Below the pieces are notes generated by a model that saw only the letters and a program-made list of their open reading frames with translations, was not told where the DNA came from and made no database searches. Source: Heliocidaris tuberculata (lineage: Eukaryota; Echinodermata; Echinoidea; Camarodonta; Echinometridae). Taken from it: 64,000 nucleotides of DNA. Location of the stretch: contig CM046833.1 in NCBI GenBank assembly GCA_025618425.1, forward strand, positions 8,691,429 through 8,755,428, given 5' to 3'. This document shows positions 1-10,616 of the stretch, piece after piece. Each line of letters starts with the position of its first letter. Positions within the stretch are counted from its first letter, which is position 1. The position numbers and the translations under genes are program-made.

Positions 1-456
1 ACGTCTAGTAGATCTACCCGTCGATCACACAAAGCCAAATCCTACCCCCCCCCAAAAAAAAAAGTCGGTAAAGAAGAAGTAATGATGAAGTACATGTAAT
101 TATATTTCTCTGAAATGTTCGAGTTAGGGGGTGTGTCCGAAATCAGTTATCGTTCGATTTTGCACGTGTGTTGAGCTTGCAAGTTCGACTTTCTCTCAAA
201 GTCAAGTCAATCCCTCCATTTCAACCTAACTCAGAACATTGGAAATGTCAAATCATTCACTTAGCATACTTTATGATGATATTCATTTGATTTTCCACAA
301 CTTAACACATTCTGAGGAAAACAAAGTATTGCAAAAAAATAAATTCCCCCCTCTTTTTGACTCCCATTTCGCGGTACTTGGCGATAGCACGTACGACCGC
401 GATATAAACAACGAATGACGTCATCATTGCAAAATCATCTAGTACCCATCAGAAAC
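1..456 (+). promoter_or_regulatory. Putative proximal promoter and 5' UTR of the SORL1-like gene
   Basis: AT-rich sequence upstream of the first coding exon. A TATA-like GATATAAAC lies at about 401-409. A perfect palindromic cAMP-response element, TGACGTCA, lies at 416-423. If the TATA-like box is used, transcription would start near 430, between the two in-frame ATGs (415 and 457), which would favour ATG457. This is inference; no transcript data are visible. The rest of the block shows short homopolymer runs (C at about 46-53) and nothing else recognisable. Confidence 0.4.
416..423. promoter_or_regulatory. Consensus CRE palindrome TGACGTCA
   Basis: The exact 8-bp consensus for CREB/ATF factors, immediately upstream of the preferred start codon and overlapping the weaker upstream ATG at 415. 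The match is seen directly; function is inferred from position. Confidence 0.4.
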
Positions 457-720
457 ATGGCGACCGGTGTATTGCGAATCTTCTTTCTGGTGCATGTAAT
501 ATCACTACTTTGTGTTTCTGTGCACTCCTTCAGACCCGGTTCGAGGGCGAAAACTCTACATTTTCCTCACAAAAACGAAGACGATGGAATAAAACGGATA
601 AGACGGACTATTCCCACCGAAAATGAAAGGCCTGCCCCGCGATCAAGGACGGCCAGACAAGCCGAAAATGTTCCCGGCGAGTCCCCCGGCAGTTCCGGTG
701 AGGGTATTCAAGTCAATAAG
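457..720 (+). CDS. SORL1: SORL1-like exon 1: signal peptide and propeptide
   Basis: 88 codons ending at the donor AAG|gtaagc in phase 0. The start at 457 is preferred: its context AAACATGG has A at -3 and G at +4 and directly precedes the hydrophobic segment. The in-frame ATG at 415 has C at -3 and would add 14 polar residues ahead of the signal. Residues 1-24 are a signal peptide (basic MATGVLR, then a hydrophobic stretch ending at CVSVHS). Residues 47-50 are RIRR, a furin-type motif matching the polybasic propeptide cleavage site known in SORL1; RTAR (64-67) is a second minimal site. The exon ends EGIQVNK and joins exon 2 at the position equivalent to the human IKVYG segment. The propeptide normally blocks ligand binding until cleaved. 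Confidence 0.85.
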
Positions 721-2348
721 GTAAGCGTCATCCCCCTTTTTTCAACGCGGCAGTGCAACTTAAATCGTTTGTTCATTTTTTTTGCTCATGGTGTTCCGCA
801 ATGGGCATGCATGTGAATGTGAATACGTTTAGGTTTGTTTAAATGGTGGATGTTTCACAAAAAAGTCAAAAGTCAAACTCAAAAATCTGGGGAGGCGTGA
901 TGAACATGATGAAGGATTCTGGGGGGGGGGGGGGGACCATAGTACTTCGACTTAGCTTAGTAGCTTATCTGAAGATAACCTTGTACTCCAGACTAGCTTT
1001 TACGTGTGAATAGGCTTCAATAGCTTTTGTGTGTATCAGCAGGCCTTTTTCCAGTCTAGATCAGTCATACATGTACATGAGAGGAAAATAATTATTAAAA
1101 TTTCACTTTCAATTCTGAATCCCCAAATTTGTTGCACAGTAACAGTTGAAGAGTCTGTGAATCAGGTAATCTAGCAAATTTAAGAAAATAAAATCTTGCT
1201 TTATAGAGTAATGTTGTTGTCTGTTTGTGACTGCTGCAACAGTGAATGTTGGACACAGTCCCACATAGGCAAGGTCCTATGAGTGGGGGAAAACACTCTG
1301 TTCTGCAGAAAGTTAACTGGAGGCCCTGCAGTGTGGCCAGCGAAAAAAATTAAATGTATATAAAAAATTTTACTGCTAAATCAAAATTTTACCCCAAAAA
1401 TTCTCTGACATGCAAAAAAAAAAACAACAAAAAGACAACAAAAATGAAAAAAGGTTATCAGCATTCAAAAATTCTCTGACAAAAAAAAAAAAAAAAAAAA
1501 AAGGTTATTAGCATTTTGGGGTATATTTTTACTCAAAAATTCTCTGACAAGCAAAAAAAAACACCAGAATTCTGCTAAAATTCTGCTAAATTTTGTCAAA
1601 TTATGCCTACATTTGTAGCATAATGCTACATGTAGATGCTAAAGCAGTCAAAATTCTGTCAGAAAGCAGAATTCTGCCAACTCTGGCAACGTTGAGGCCC
1701 TGTGTGTAGGAGATTCACACCCTGTGCACACTTCTTGCCAAGAGTAGGGTGTCAATCTGGTGTTATGTTCTAACTCTTGTTTTTCTTAACTTAATTTTAT
1801 TTAATTTAAGTCTTCATCTTCCTGTTTTACTTTTTTTGTGGTAGTCTAGGACTAACATTTTAGGGCTAACTTGTTAACACAATTTTTTGTTTTCATGTTT
1901 ATAATATTCAGCTAGGAATGCTAGTAATGTTTTCCAACATGAAATGAAATCTGACTTTACATGTAGATCTAGATTCTAGACCCATTATCCTATACAGTAT
2001 ATACATGTACAGAAAGAAAGAAAGAAAAATTTTAATGATGTTTTCAGGAGTTTAGAAATTGATTCATAAGTTTGTTAACAAACTGGGGGTTTTACTTTCA
2101 GAGTTTCAGAGCTAAAAATGAAGTTCTTAGTTCAGTGCTCTTTTGCTTCTTCCCTTTGTAATTGTATTATTCACACTCTATTTTTTCTTGTTAATTCTTT
2201 CTCTTCCCAATTGCAAACAACAGACCAGGATATGATGGTATATGACCTTGGTTTGTGATTTGAGATTTTGAGTCTTCTGTTTTTTGCACAGATTCGATGT
2301 TAGAAAGAATCATTGTGAGACATGAGTTTTTTGCAAGTCGAAAAGAAA

Positions 2349-2562
2349 TGTGTGTGTGTGTGTGTGTGTGTAATTGAGTATTTAGAGACGTGTATCAATA
2401 TGATTATAATTTTATGTCTGGGACCGACATTTAACGTAACGTAACCATCTGAAAGAAGCGACCCTGTTTCAGACCTGGGTCCGATCTGCGTCAGTTTGTA
2501 GGCGAAGAAAAAAAGAGAGTGACCATGGACAGTACCGCTAGACCAACTCACTTCCCCCAACT
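2349..2562 (-). mobile_element. tRNA-derived SINE, copy 1
   Basis: Read on the minus strand, the element starts with a pol III A-box-like GTTGGTCTAGCGGTA, then a degenerate B-box region (GGACCCAGGTCTGA), then a shared body, and ends in an (AC)n tail at 2349-2370. The same body with an intact B box is at 45481-45671. The A-box/B-box order, the length of about 200 bp and the simple-sequence tail are the standard hallmarks of a tRNA-derived SINE. Confidence 0.65.
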
Positions 2563-2632
2563 TCCCAGTTGCTCAACAATTTACAATGCTGCATTTCCAC
2601 CATATTGTTTGACCCACTTCCAAATTATGGGA

Positions 2633-2655
2633 AGGGGGGGGGGGGGGGGGGGGGA
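2633..2655. repeat. Poly-G tract
   Basis: Near-pure G run in intron 1 with one flanking A. It is one of about a dozen long G or C homopolymers in the window. Confidence 0.9.
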
Positions 2656-3166
2656 AGGGGACAAGTTGGACATTGTAGTTCCCCCTTTAGAACTCTATTG
2701 GCATACAAAGTATACAAAAAAAAATATGCGCCCCCTTTAAAACATTCCAAATTTCTACCCATAGGCACCTACCCTTTTTTTTCCCCTTTGATTGCTAGAT
2801 ATTTTTGGGAATTGGACCCCTTTCCACAAAATCTTGGATTGTCCTGGTTTAGACTGATTCAGGGTTATTTTTGAGGCATGAGATTGATTGAAGGAGTTTT
2901 ATTGACTGATTCCATTCTCACAGCCAGTCCGAAGACTGGATTGTGATGGTTACAAAATAATGATAAAGTGCAATTTATTCAAACAGTTCAGATAATATTA
3001 TTCATTGATGATTAAATTAAGATAAATCAATAATTAAAAGCGATACATGCACATGTACATGTAGTTATTAAAATACAAATTGATCTTCATTTAGATTTCT
3101 GCCAATCAAGGCAAATCTGCTACGTAATTTGTATTTTTTTGTTTGTTTCTCCACTCCACCATACAG

Positions 3167-3403
3167 TTTGACCTGAACGACCCCCATCCTGAGCTGAGAG
3201 TTCATTGGGCGGGGGCAGGAAGTGATGTCATTATCTGCTTGACCCGTGACATCACGCAGACGTCCCGATCGAAAAGCTACGTCTATATCTCTGACGACTA
3301 CGGGCAGTCATTTATGAATAAGTCGAGTACAATGTTCGGCACTTCCCCCAGCACCAGGCCGGTCTATGAAAACTTCTACAGCAGTAAGGCTGATATCCAA
3401 AGA
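3167..3403 (+). CDS. SORL1: SORL1-like exon 2: first VPS10 propeller blades
   Basis: 79 codons, phase 0 at both ends, acceptor atacag and donor AGA|gtaagc. It opens FDLNDPHPELRVHWAG, which lines up with the first strand of the SORL1 VPS10 domain (LNDSH...VVHWAG in human, from memory). It contains the Asp-box-like turn SDDYGQSF, as expected for a ten-bladed VPS10 propeller (family S-x-D-x-G-x-x-F/W), and a potential N-glycosylation site, NKS. It ends NFYSSKADIQR, matching the family FYHSPAD-KR segment before the next blade. This exon anchors the identification. Confidence 0.93.
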
Positions 3404-3417
3404 GTAAGCATCTAGAG

Positions 3418-4195
3418 TTAACCCATAGCAGTTCAGAGTTTTCTTTAAGTATGAATTAATCAGCTTTCCTTCTTCAAATTGGCACCATTTATTCTTATGT
3501 GCTCCTGTATAGATTTAACCCTTTCAGGACAGGAATTATTTCAGGGCTAAATTGATCACATTTTTTTCTTCAAATTGGCAACAATATCATTTCTTTTTTT
3601 CTAGTGCCACATGGTTCTAATAAGGTGTAATGTCTTAGAAAACTATACATGGTGAAAAAAATTTGTCGAAAAGTTGAAAAAATAATGATTTTGAACCTCT
3701 CAATGTGTTGCCAATTTAAGGATTTCAGAGCTTATTCTTGTTTTTGAAATTCCTGGCATCAAATGCAATAAAATCAGGCAACAAAAATGGACAGAGTATG
3801 TGCAAAAATTTTTGCTCTTTCTACTCATGCATCTGGTAAATGTATACATACATTGTATTTTTGAGCTCTGAATCAAAAGTTATTGAGCCAAACCACAAAA
3901 TGTGGTCAGTTGTCTTGAAAGGGAACAACTAATCAAAAAGTATATACATTAACATGAACGAATAGGAAATAAAATTGAAACAGTTCACATTGCCAATTTG
4001 CTCGTTGTCAGTTTAGAGAGTTTTATGATTAGATACAATTACATGTAATTATTCATAAACGGTACAGTGTACTGCATTAGAAATAGACTAAAGATGCTCA
4101 GTGCTTTTTTCTCATTTGTAATGTGTAATTCCTAGCATTCTGGATTAAAAGTTACTCCAAAAATGTCACTAAAAGGAGACACTGCAATCATTGCT
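3418..4195 (+). mobile_element. H-family element copy 1, interrupted by an A-family insertion
   Basis: The sequences 3418-3514 and 3927-4195 are collinear with a single element at 51650-52070. Shared blocks include TTAACCCATA at the start and AAAAATGTCACTAA...GGAGACACTG near the end. The A-family copy at 3515-3926 lies between them, so the H element is older. Boundaries at the right end are approximate. Confidence 0.6.
3515..3926 (+). mobile_element. A-family TTAA-ended MITE, copy A1
   Basis: About 410 bp, starting TTAACCCTTTCAGGACAGG and ending in the inverse CTTGAAAGGG with the right TTAA mutated. The body carries the family blocks 'TTCTTCAAATTGGCAACAA' and 'ATTGAGCCAAACCAC'. It is non-coding. 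Confidence 0.8.
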
Positions 4196-4689
4196 AGTAT
4201 GGGCTAGGAGGAAGTCCACCCAGCATCAAGTTGGCTCATTATAATGCAGCTAAACTTTTTCAGTGATCTGTTTCTGTAATTTTTCTGCTTTTATAAATCT
4301 TGATGCCAAGGTTTATTCCGTAATTTCTGTGCAATCCTGGGTAACTTTATTGTTAGGAAAAGCATTGTCTAATACCACAGGATGGAATTTTCAAACTCCT
4401 AAAAAATGGCCTGTTCATGTACATGAAATGGGCGCTAGATATGATCTGAAAAGGGGCACTTTTTGATAACTTTGAAGAGAAACGGACGTATGTACATGTA
4501 CGTGTACTTTTAAAGATGAAATTTTTGTGGAGTTTAAAAAGGTGCATACAGTACATGTACATGTGTACATGTACACATGGTTTGAAAATTTGTTGTATTC
4601 TGTGGTTTTGAAAGATTTTTTCTTAGGGTTCGAAAAGGGATATTTTTCCACAAAAAAGTGTGGTTGTAATAGAAAAAAGCAATCATCTG

Positions 4690-4800
4690 GTTAAAATAAT
4701 GATATTCCGCCTTTATATAGCGCCTAATACATTGGAGATGTCTCTAAGCACTTTACAGATATATTATTACTCCGGTCATCGGGGTAAAAGATAGCCTGTT
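4690..4800 (-). mobile_element. LINE/SINE-type 3' end remnant
   Basis: Minus-strand copy of a common invertebrate retroposon 3' end, recognised by CTTTATATAGCGCC and CTCTAAGCACTTTACA, which read in reverse as '...AGCGCTATATAAA'. The assignment is by pattern only. Confidence 0.4.
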
Positions 4801-5035
4801 GCTTTTTAAGAGGTAGAATGGTATTCTAGCCTACGGGCTCAGCAGAAGGTGCCTGGGATATGTGGGCCCACAAATTGTAATTTTTGCCCTCCTCCCCCAA
4901 TTAAAAATTTTAACAGGTGACCTGTAGATACAGATCCTAGAAGTGTCGATCAGGATTCTGTGCTTAAAAAAAGTTAGTGTTGCTATATTTTGATTTTTTG
5001 ATACACCCTCTACAATCATTTTCAGACAAATTGCA

Positions 5036-5066
5036 ATGTATTGTACATGTACATGTACATGTACAG
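5036..5066. repeat. (ACATGT)n tract
   Basis: Four tandem near-perfect units of the self-complementary hexamer, read TGTACATGTACATGTACATG. Similar tracts occur at about 7012-7035, 8602-8625, 16147-16168, 17812-17845, 24090-24110 and 32012-32046. Confidence 0.9.
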
Positions 5067-6089
5067 TGTACATTAAGTAGATCAAAAAATGTAACATTTG
5101 GAAATGTCTTTAAATACACCCTGTAATACTGAAAGCACTGTACATACATGTATGTGCATACATGTATTTATTTGATTTAATGTCCTTTAAGAGACACTTA
5201 AGAGAAACATGTAATGTACATGTACATGTAAAAAATGTACATGTACATACATAATGTACAGTGTTCCTCTGCATTCTGTACTTTATGTACAGTAAAGTGT
5301 AATGTACCGTACATGTGCCCATTGCACTTTATTTTTATTTTTTGATGTTAGTGTGGGAACTGAGAGGTACATGTATGGTGACAGTTTTTAGATAAATCTA
5401 CATGTACCGTTAGTTGCACAATGTTAGTACGTACTACATGTTTTACCATTAGAATTTACAGCTGGTCCCAAGACTAGACTTGTTTACATCAGTTTTATAA
5501 ATAGCTGATCATGCATCCCAGATACCCAGACAAAGAAGGCCTCGGCCAATAATACAAATCTGATTGGCTAGGTTAGGGAACTCGCCGAACAATTGCTTCA
5601 GAACAAATAATAAAAAAATCTATTTTTGTTATATATCCTCTCATGAGTTGGTAACACGCTGTCAGTAGATACAAATTCAAGTTCATATTCATGATGTGCA
5701 CCCATGTATGAAATGTGAGCATGGCAATATGGTTGGAGTGCGAATGGCTGAATGGGGCTTTATTATGTGATGTGATGTACATGTACATGGCATGAAAAGT
5801 TGGTATATGATGCAGCATGGACACAAAAGATCTCTTGGATAAGAAATACTGTATAACTGAACACAACACATATAAACAGAATATCATGAGTGCATCATGT
5901 TTCTAAAGCTTTATCAGGAATTAAAATTGTTCCGTCAGCTTGAACCCTTCTGAGCGGGAGTCAGAGAAATAAATGGGGCCGACGCAGATCTCTCCGCTAA
6001 ACTCATGAAATAACCAATGTAGTATACATGTACCGGTAAACAAAAAATAAATGACTGACCATTTCATGTGGTTTTTCTGTGAATGGGTT

Positions 6090-6683
6090 TTAAAGGGAAA
6101 TCCAACCTTAATAGCAAGTTGCTTTGAAAGAAAGAGGAAAAATCAGAGAAGCAGATTGGTGAAAGTTTGAACGAAATCGGACAAGAAATAAGAAAGTTAT
6201 GAATTTTTGAAAGTTGTAATCACTATACATACATGTATATGGGAATTTCAAATTGGCTGAATAGGTAATGTCACTGTGATGTAGCTGTGGACAACTCCCC
6301 CATTTGCTCTAACACACAAAATGACTAAAATGTCACTTTTTCAAAATGTATTTCTCAGTAGGATCTTTTTCTTTTATGAGGACCTATAACAATATATGCT
6401 ATCTCCAATACATTTTGAGTACTGCCCCGAGGGTAAAAGCGCCTCGAAGAAAACTGCAAATTAATGATATTTTTGTGTACGAAAAATTTATGAAAAAATG
6501 TCACAATTGACTCACCAAATTGCCAATTTGAGATTCGCATAGATGTAGTGATCTCATTTTTCAAACATCCATATAACTTTCTTAGTCCTTGTCCGATTTC
6601 TTTCAAACTTTCACCATCCTGTTTTTCTTATTTTTCTGCTTTCACATAAATCATCTCATAACCAAGGTTGGATTGCCCTTTAA
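6090..6683. mobile_element. C-family TTAA-ended foldback element, copy C1
   Basis: Bounded by TTAAAGGGAAATCCAACCTT and its inverse AAGGTTGGATTGCCCTTTAA. The internal arms are also inverted: GAAAGTTTGAACGAAATCGG near 6170 pairs with CCGATTTCTTTCAAACTTTC near 6593. No coding potential. Sister copies are at 47788 and 53619. Confidence 0.8.
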
Positions 6684-7070
6684 GGGCAAAATTTCTCAGA
6701 ACAAATTATATCACGGGATTAGTTGTCAACGGGTTATAATCATAGAATTTAATCTTTTTTTCATCATTGTAAAGAGGGGAAACTAAATGTTACATATAAC
6801 ACGATAGCTGATTGTGATAATCAAAACTGCATAAAACTTGTGGATGAACTACAATATTTGCCCTCTGAAGTCTTACATGTACGTGTAGAGTAACTCCCAA
6901 AAGAGCCACTGTACTGAAAGTGGAAAGAAAAAAGATCAACCGTCAAGTACATGTATCTAATTCCTGTCCTTGAGTTGTATTTCTTAAAATCTCTGAGCAT
7001 AGTACGATGTACATGTACATGTAAATGTACATGTAGTTTGATTCTTGTACAGTATACGTGTACATGTACA

Positions 7071-8250
7071 AGTAGGCATTTTTTTATAACTCCTTTATAC
7101 TATCCTTAACCCCGGACAAGTTATTTTGCTGTTTTAATTCGCAGTTTTAGTCCCGTAAATTCCTAGCCAGAGCGCTTAGCCTCACCTTTTTACGTTTAGC
7201 TCCACCTTTGGTGGGGCTGTCCCTGGTTTTTTCCAATGCTAAAATAATCTTGTACTAATTATCCTGGAGTTAGCCGACTTTGGTAAAATGCAATGTGAAC
7301 AGAAAGTGGGCTAAGCCTAGTCCACAAGCAAAACTTTGCTTAAAAAGTGTAAAAAGCCTAATACGGTACATGTATTAATCCTGACTCTGCATGTATTTGG
7401 ATTACACTCCATGGATCTTATTTGTGCATAATAGTCAGTCATGCAACATGAAGGGAATAGGAATTTGGTTGTACGGTTCCATGACATTTGCTCCTGCGAC
7501 AATTGCTACGGTCTAACTTTGCCATGTTAATCCTAAACCTAAACCTAACCCTAACCCTAACCCTAACCCTAACCCTAACCCTAACCCTAACCCTAATCCT
7601 AATCTTCACATTGTCCTGAACAAAAAACCAAATCATGACCTTGACCTTAACCTTTGACCTTTTGAGATATGGACGGAGGAGCAAACATCGCAGGAGCAAA
7701 TGTCGTGTCACCAGATCATACGTGTAGGCAATTTTTTATAAATTCTTACTATCCTAAACCCCGGACAAGTTATTTTGCTGTTTTAATTTGCAATTTTAGT
7801 CCCATACTACATGTACATGTATCTCACTAGCCAGAGCGCTTTATAGCCTCACCTTTTTACGTTTAGCTCCACCTTTGGTGGGGCTGTCCCTGGTTTTTTT
7901 CAAGGTTAAAATAATCTTGTACTATCCTGGAGTTAGCCCACATTGGTAAAATGCAATGTGAACCGAAAATGGGCTAAGCTTAGTCCTGTAACATCAGTGG
8001 GGCTAATGTAAATCCTTGTTTAGCCCCACCAATGGCAAAATTGTGCAAGTGTAAAAAGCCTATAATTTTTACCCTGACTCTATGTTTGGACTACACTCCA
8101 TGGATCTTATTCGTGCATAATAGTACTTAGTCATTTTTATATTTCAATGCAACATGAAGGGAATAGGAATTCGGTTGATATTGATCATACATGTATCCCT
8201 AAACCTTACCGTAAGTTCCTAACCCTAACTCCATCCTGTAAATAATTACT
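7071..8250 (+). repeat. Tandem direct duplication, about 650-bp unit
   Basis: The block 7071-7723 is repeated, diverged, at 7724-8250. Shared landmarks in the same order are GTAGGCA...TTTTTATAA, CCCCGGACAAGTTATTTTGC, GCCTCACCTTTTTACGTTTA, TCCATGGATCTTATT and AACATGAAGGGAATAGGAAT. Both halves end in CCCTAA-like sequence. Confidence 0.85.
7529..7602 (-). repeat. Interstitial telomere-type repeat (CCCTAA)n
   Basis: Eight perfect CCCTAA units (7549-7596) with degenerate flanking units, equal to TTAGGG on the minus strand. A decayed counterpart with a few CCTAA-like units sits at about 8195-8235 in the second half of the tandem duplication. Confidence 0.9.
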
Positions 8251-9095
8251 ATTGTACATGTATTTCAGCCTTGGACCATTGAGTGTCACACAGTTGCATC
8301 ACAGTACTATAAAAATTTGAGTCATCCTGTAGGTGTCCAGCATAGTATTTGTACACCAACTGGTGAAGTTTGAACTTTCTTTCATAAGCTGCTCCCTGTA
8401 AATACTGTTGCCGGGCCAGGAAATGACAGCAAGTTGCAGAGAACACATTGCGTGAAAAAAAAAGCTTGAATAATTTGACCTTTGCCAGTTTGCCTATTCT
8501 TTTCCATGTATTCATACACGAATCAGGAAGTTACCGGAATACTTTCCACATTGAGCTTCGATTTTTGTTCAAATCATGTGAATCTACAATGTATTAAGTA
8601 TGTACATGTACATGTACATGTACATATACAGTACCTTTAATAGCCAAAAGTACAGTTTTGTACATTGTACATACATGCATCACCAATTTGCTTTCCTGGA
8701 TCTTGCAAGCAATGGTAATGTGCACATGTAACACTATACTATGCATGCAAAGACACTCGGGACAGATTATTTTCAAAATCGTTTTCATACTGTATATCGC
8801 TGGGAATAAATTACAAAGTCAAATACGCGTACGCATGTGTATTACATTTCCAGGGATTTCTCGATGCATGAGAATCAGAGATATCTGTATTACCCACTAG
8901 TACACAAAACAGGTTGTCCTTGTCAGTTTTTAAACTTTTTAATAAATTTACATGTAAATTGGAATTATTATTATTTTTTTACATGAGATTGAGATATCAA
9001 AACCTTTTCCATTTTCTCTTGTTCTGCTTCTTCTGTTTTTTTTTTTTTTTTAAAGTTGCTTTGTTTTATTTTGAAGAATAGTGTACATGTAGTCC

Positions 9096-9237
9096 AGGGC
9101 CCTGTTTCAAATCAATAACAAGTTATAGTTATTGTTATAAGCTACTGAAATCCTTGAATCTGATTGGCTGAGAGCGAATTTGTCATAGAGATATAGGGCA
9201 GTTGTTATCAATAACAAATTTTATGAAACGGGGCCCC
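9096..9237. mobile_element. E-family palindromic MITE, copy E1
   Basis: About 140 bp with inverted ends GGGCCCTGTTTCA / TGAAACGGGGCCC and the internal pair AACAAGTTATAG/CAATAACAAATT. Shared core: CTGATTGGCTGAGAGC. Other copies are at 27518, 45672 and 50806. Confidence 0.75.
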
Positions 9238-9245
9238 GGGCCCCG

Positions 9246-9806
9246 TCTTATAAAGAGTTGCGATTGATTGCAACTTAATTTGAGAGTGATATCAATCGCA
9301 ACTCTCTGTAGGGCAATTCCAGCGTGACAGACGGGACATCCAACCCTCACTTTTTGATGTTTTTACTTGATATTTCATATTTCTTTTCAAAGTGATGCTT
9401 ATTTTGATGTAGAGATGTGATGTACAGGGTTTGGTCAGCAAAATGGGGGGAAATTTTTTTTCAAGCCCCGCCCACAAAATGTGGGCAGGGCTTCAAGTTC
9501 AGCGTGACAGACGGGACATGAATTTACCTAGCCATTTCTGCTTCGATACTTTTCGACTATTAAAGCTCTCCTCACTGGAAAATCTTGAAACGAAATATGT
9601 GTATTCATGTTATTACTTGCTGGTGTACCTTTTTGAAACCTGCTAGTAAACATTTGAAATTTCATCTTGCTTTTGAGGGAAAATGCCAAAAAGAGAGCGT
9701 GGAATTACCCTGTACTGTAAGAGGTACATGTACACTGTGGGAGACTGTAAATTTGCGATTGATTGGAGGACTTGCGATTGATTTGGATCGATCGCAACTC
9801 TTTTAC
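9246..9806. mobile_element. Inverted-repeat element with GCGATTGAT ends
   Basis: Left end TAAAGAGTTGCGATTGATTG and right end GATCGATCGCAACTCTTTTA form imperfect inverted termini. Internally, AGCGTGACAGACGGGACAT occurs twice (about 9322 and 9500) as a direct repeat. No transposase ORF; family unknown. Confidence 0.5.
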
Positions 9807-10040
9807 ATGTACATGTATACATGTATGTATGACAGGGCCATCAAACTTACAGTTAATATTGAGTTACGGTTTATATTGGAATTAGTTTTTAGTGAAACTG
9901 GTTCAATTTGCTGCATTATTTTAGATCATGTACAAGGTACAAGATGGATTGTGTGGAACAGTAAAACATACCTACAAAATTTGCTGTAAATCATAATTCA
10001 CGATTTCACGAAAAGCACAACTTGCATTATGTATGTACTG

Positions 10041-10233
10041 TAAAGGGCTGGTCACATTTGTCCGATTACGATAACTATAACAAGATTTTTTCATTAAAGG
10101 CACACCCTAGAGCTGCCCTTCTATTAACAGACATGAGCATACTCTCATGTACATGTACTCACCATGCAGTAGGGTGTACCTTTCATTGAAAATCTTGTAA
10201 TCGTTATGAGACAAATGCGACCATGATCCTGTA
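10041..10233. mobile_element. W-family foldback MITE, copy 1
   Basis: Ends AAAGGGCTGGTCACATTTG and the inverse CAAATGCGACCATGATCC. The inverted arms extend about 45 bp and include CGATAACTATAACAAGATTT versus AAATCTTGTAATCGTTATG. A related partial copy starts at 43820. Confidence 0.65.
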
Positions 10234-10454
10234 AAATTTTACCTATAGAGCTCTGTATCTTTCTTTGCTCTTTACTTGGAATTATACATTTCTAACCCAA
10301 TTTTTTTTTCAGGTATCATTTAATGATTCACCCTCAGTTTTGTTTCTTTCGTTGAAAATTTATTTTATTTCATTTACCAGAGCTTATGTCATGATGGGCT
10401 TTAATTTCAATTAATCTATGTTCAACCTCATCTCCATGTTGTTCCTCGTTGCAG

Positions 10455-10616
10455 TACATGTTCACCGATGTAGTCAACTCACTGGTCACGACTACGGAAG
10501 ACTTTGGGAGTACATTCAGCACCTTCACTGCCCCGTTCAAGCCTACAAACATCTACACCCACACTGTGAACCCTGACATCGTCCTTGGAATGGATGAAAA
10601 TGACGCTTCTAAAAGG
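10455..10616 (+). CDS. SORL1: SORL1-like exon 3: VPS10 propeller
   Basis: 54 codons, phase 0 at both ends, acceptor gttgcag, donor AGG|gtaagc. It starts YMFTDVVNS, equivalent to the human YIFADAYAQ strand, and ends with GMDENDASKR at the loop before the next Asp-box blade (human LGFDRSHPNK). The length and collinearity with the family are good, with no frameshift or stop. Confidence 0.92.

Larger units (their letters stand above)
721..3166. other. Intron 1
   Basis: Donor gtaagc at 721, acceptor tacag at 3166. It holds a G16 run near 920, A-rich low-complexity sequence with repeated ATTCTCTGACA motifs at about 1390-1570, a tRNA-derived SINE (2349-2562), and a G homopolymer at about 2635-2653. 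No other gene is seen. Confidence 0.75.
3404..10454. other. Intron 2
   Basis: About 7 kb. It contains an H-family element with a nested A-family copy, a LINE/SINE-type 3' end near 4700-4800, (ACATGT)n tracts near 5041, 7010 and 8600, a C-family element, a tandem duplication with interstitial telomere repeats, an E-family element, a GCGATTGAT-ended element and a W-family MITE. The stretch 8250-9000 shows no further recognisable feature. Confidence 0.75.

Noticed and set aside
415..456. Upstream in-frame ATG as the receptor start
   Set aside because: Weak context (C at -3), adds a polar stretch before the signal peptide, and overlaps the CRE just downstream of a TATA-like box; ATG457 is better in every respect.
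7529..7602. Chromosome end
   Set aside because: Only eight perfect CCCTAA units, with ordinary gene sequence on both sides; interstitial.
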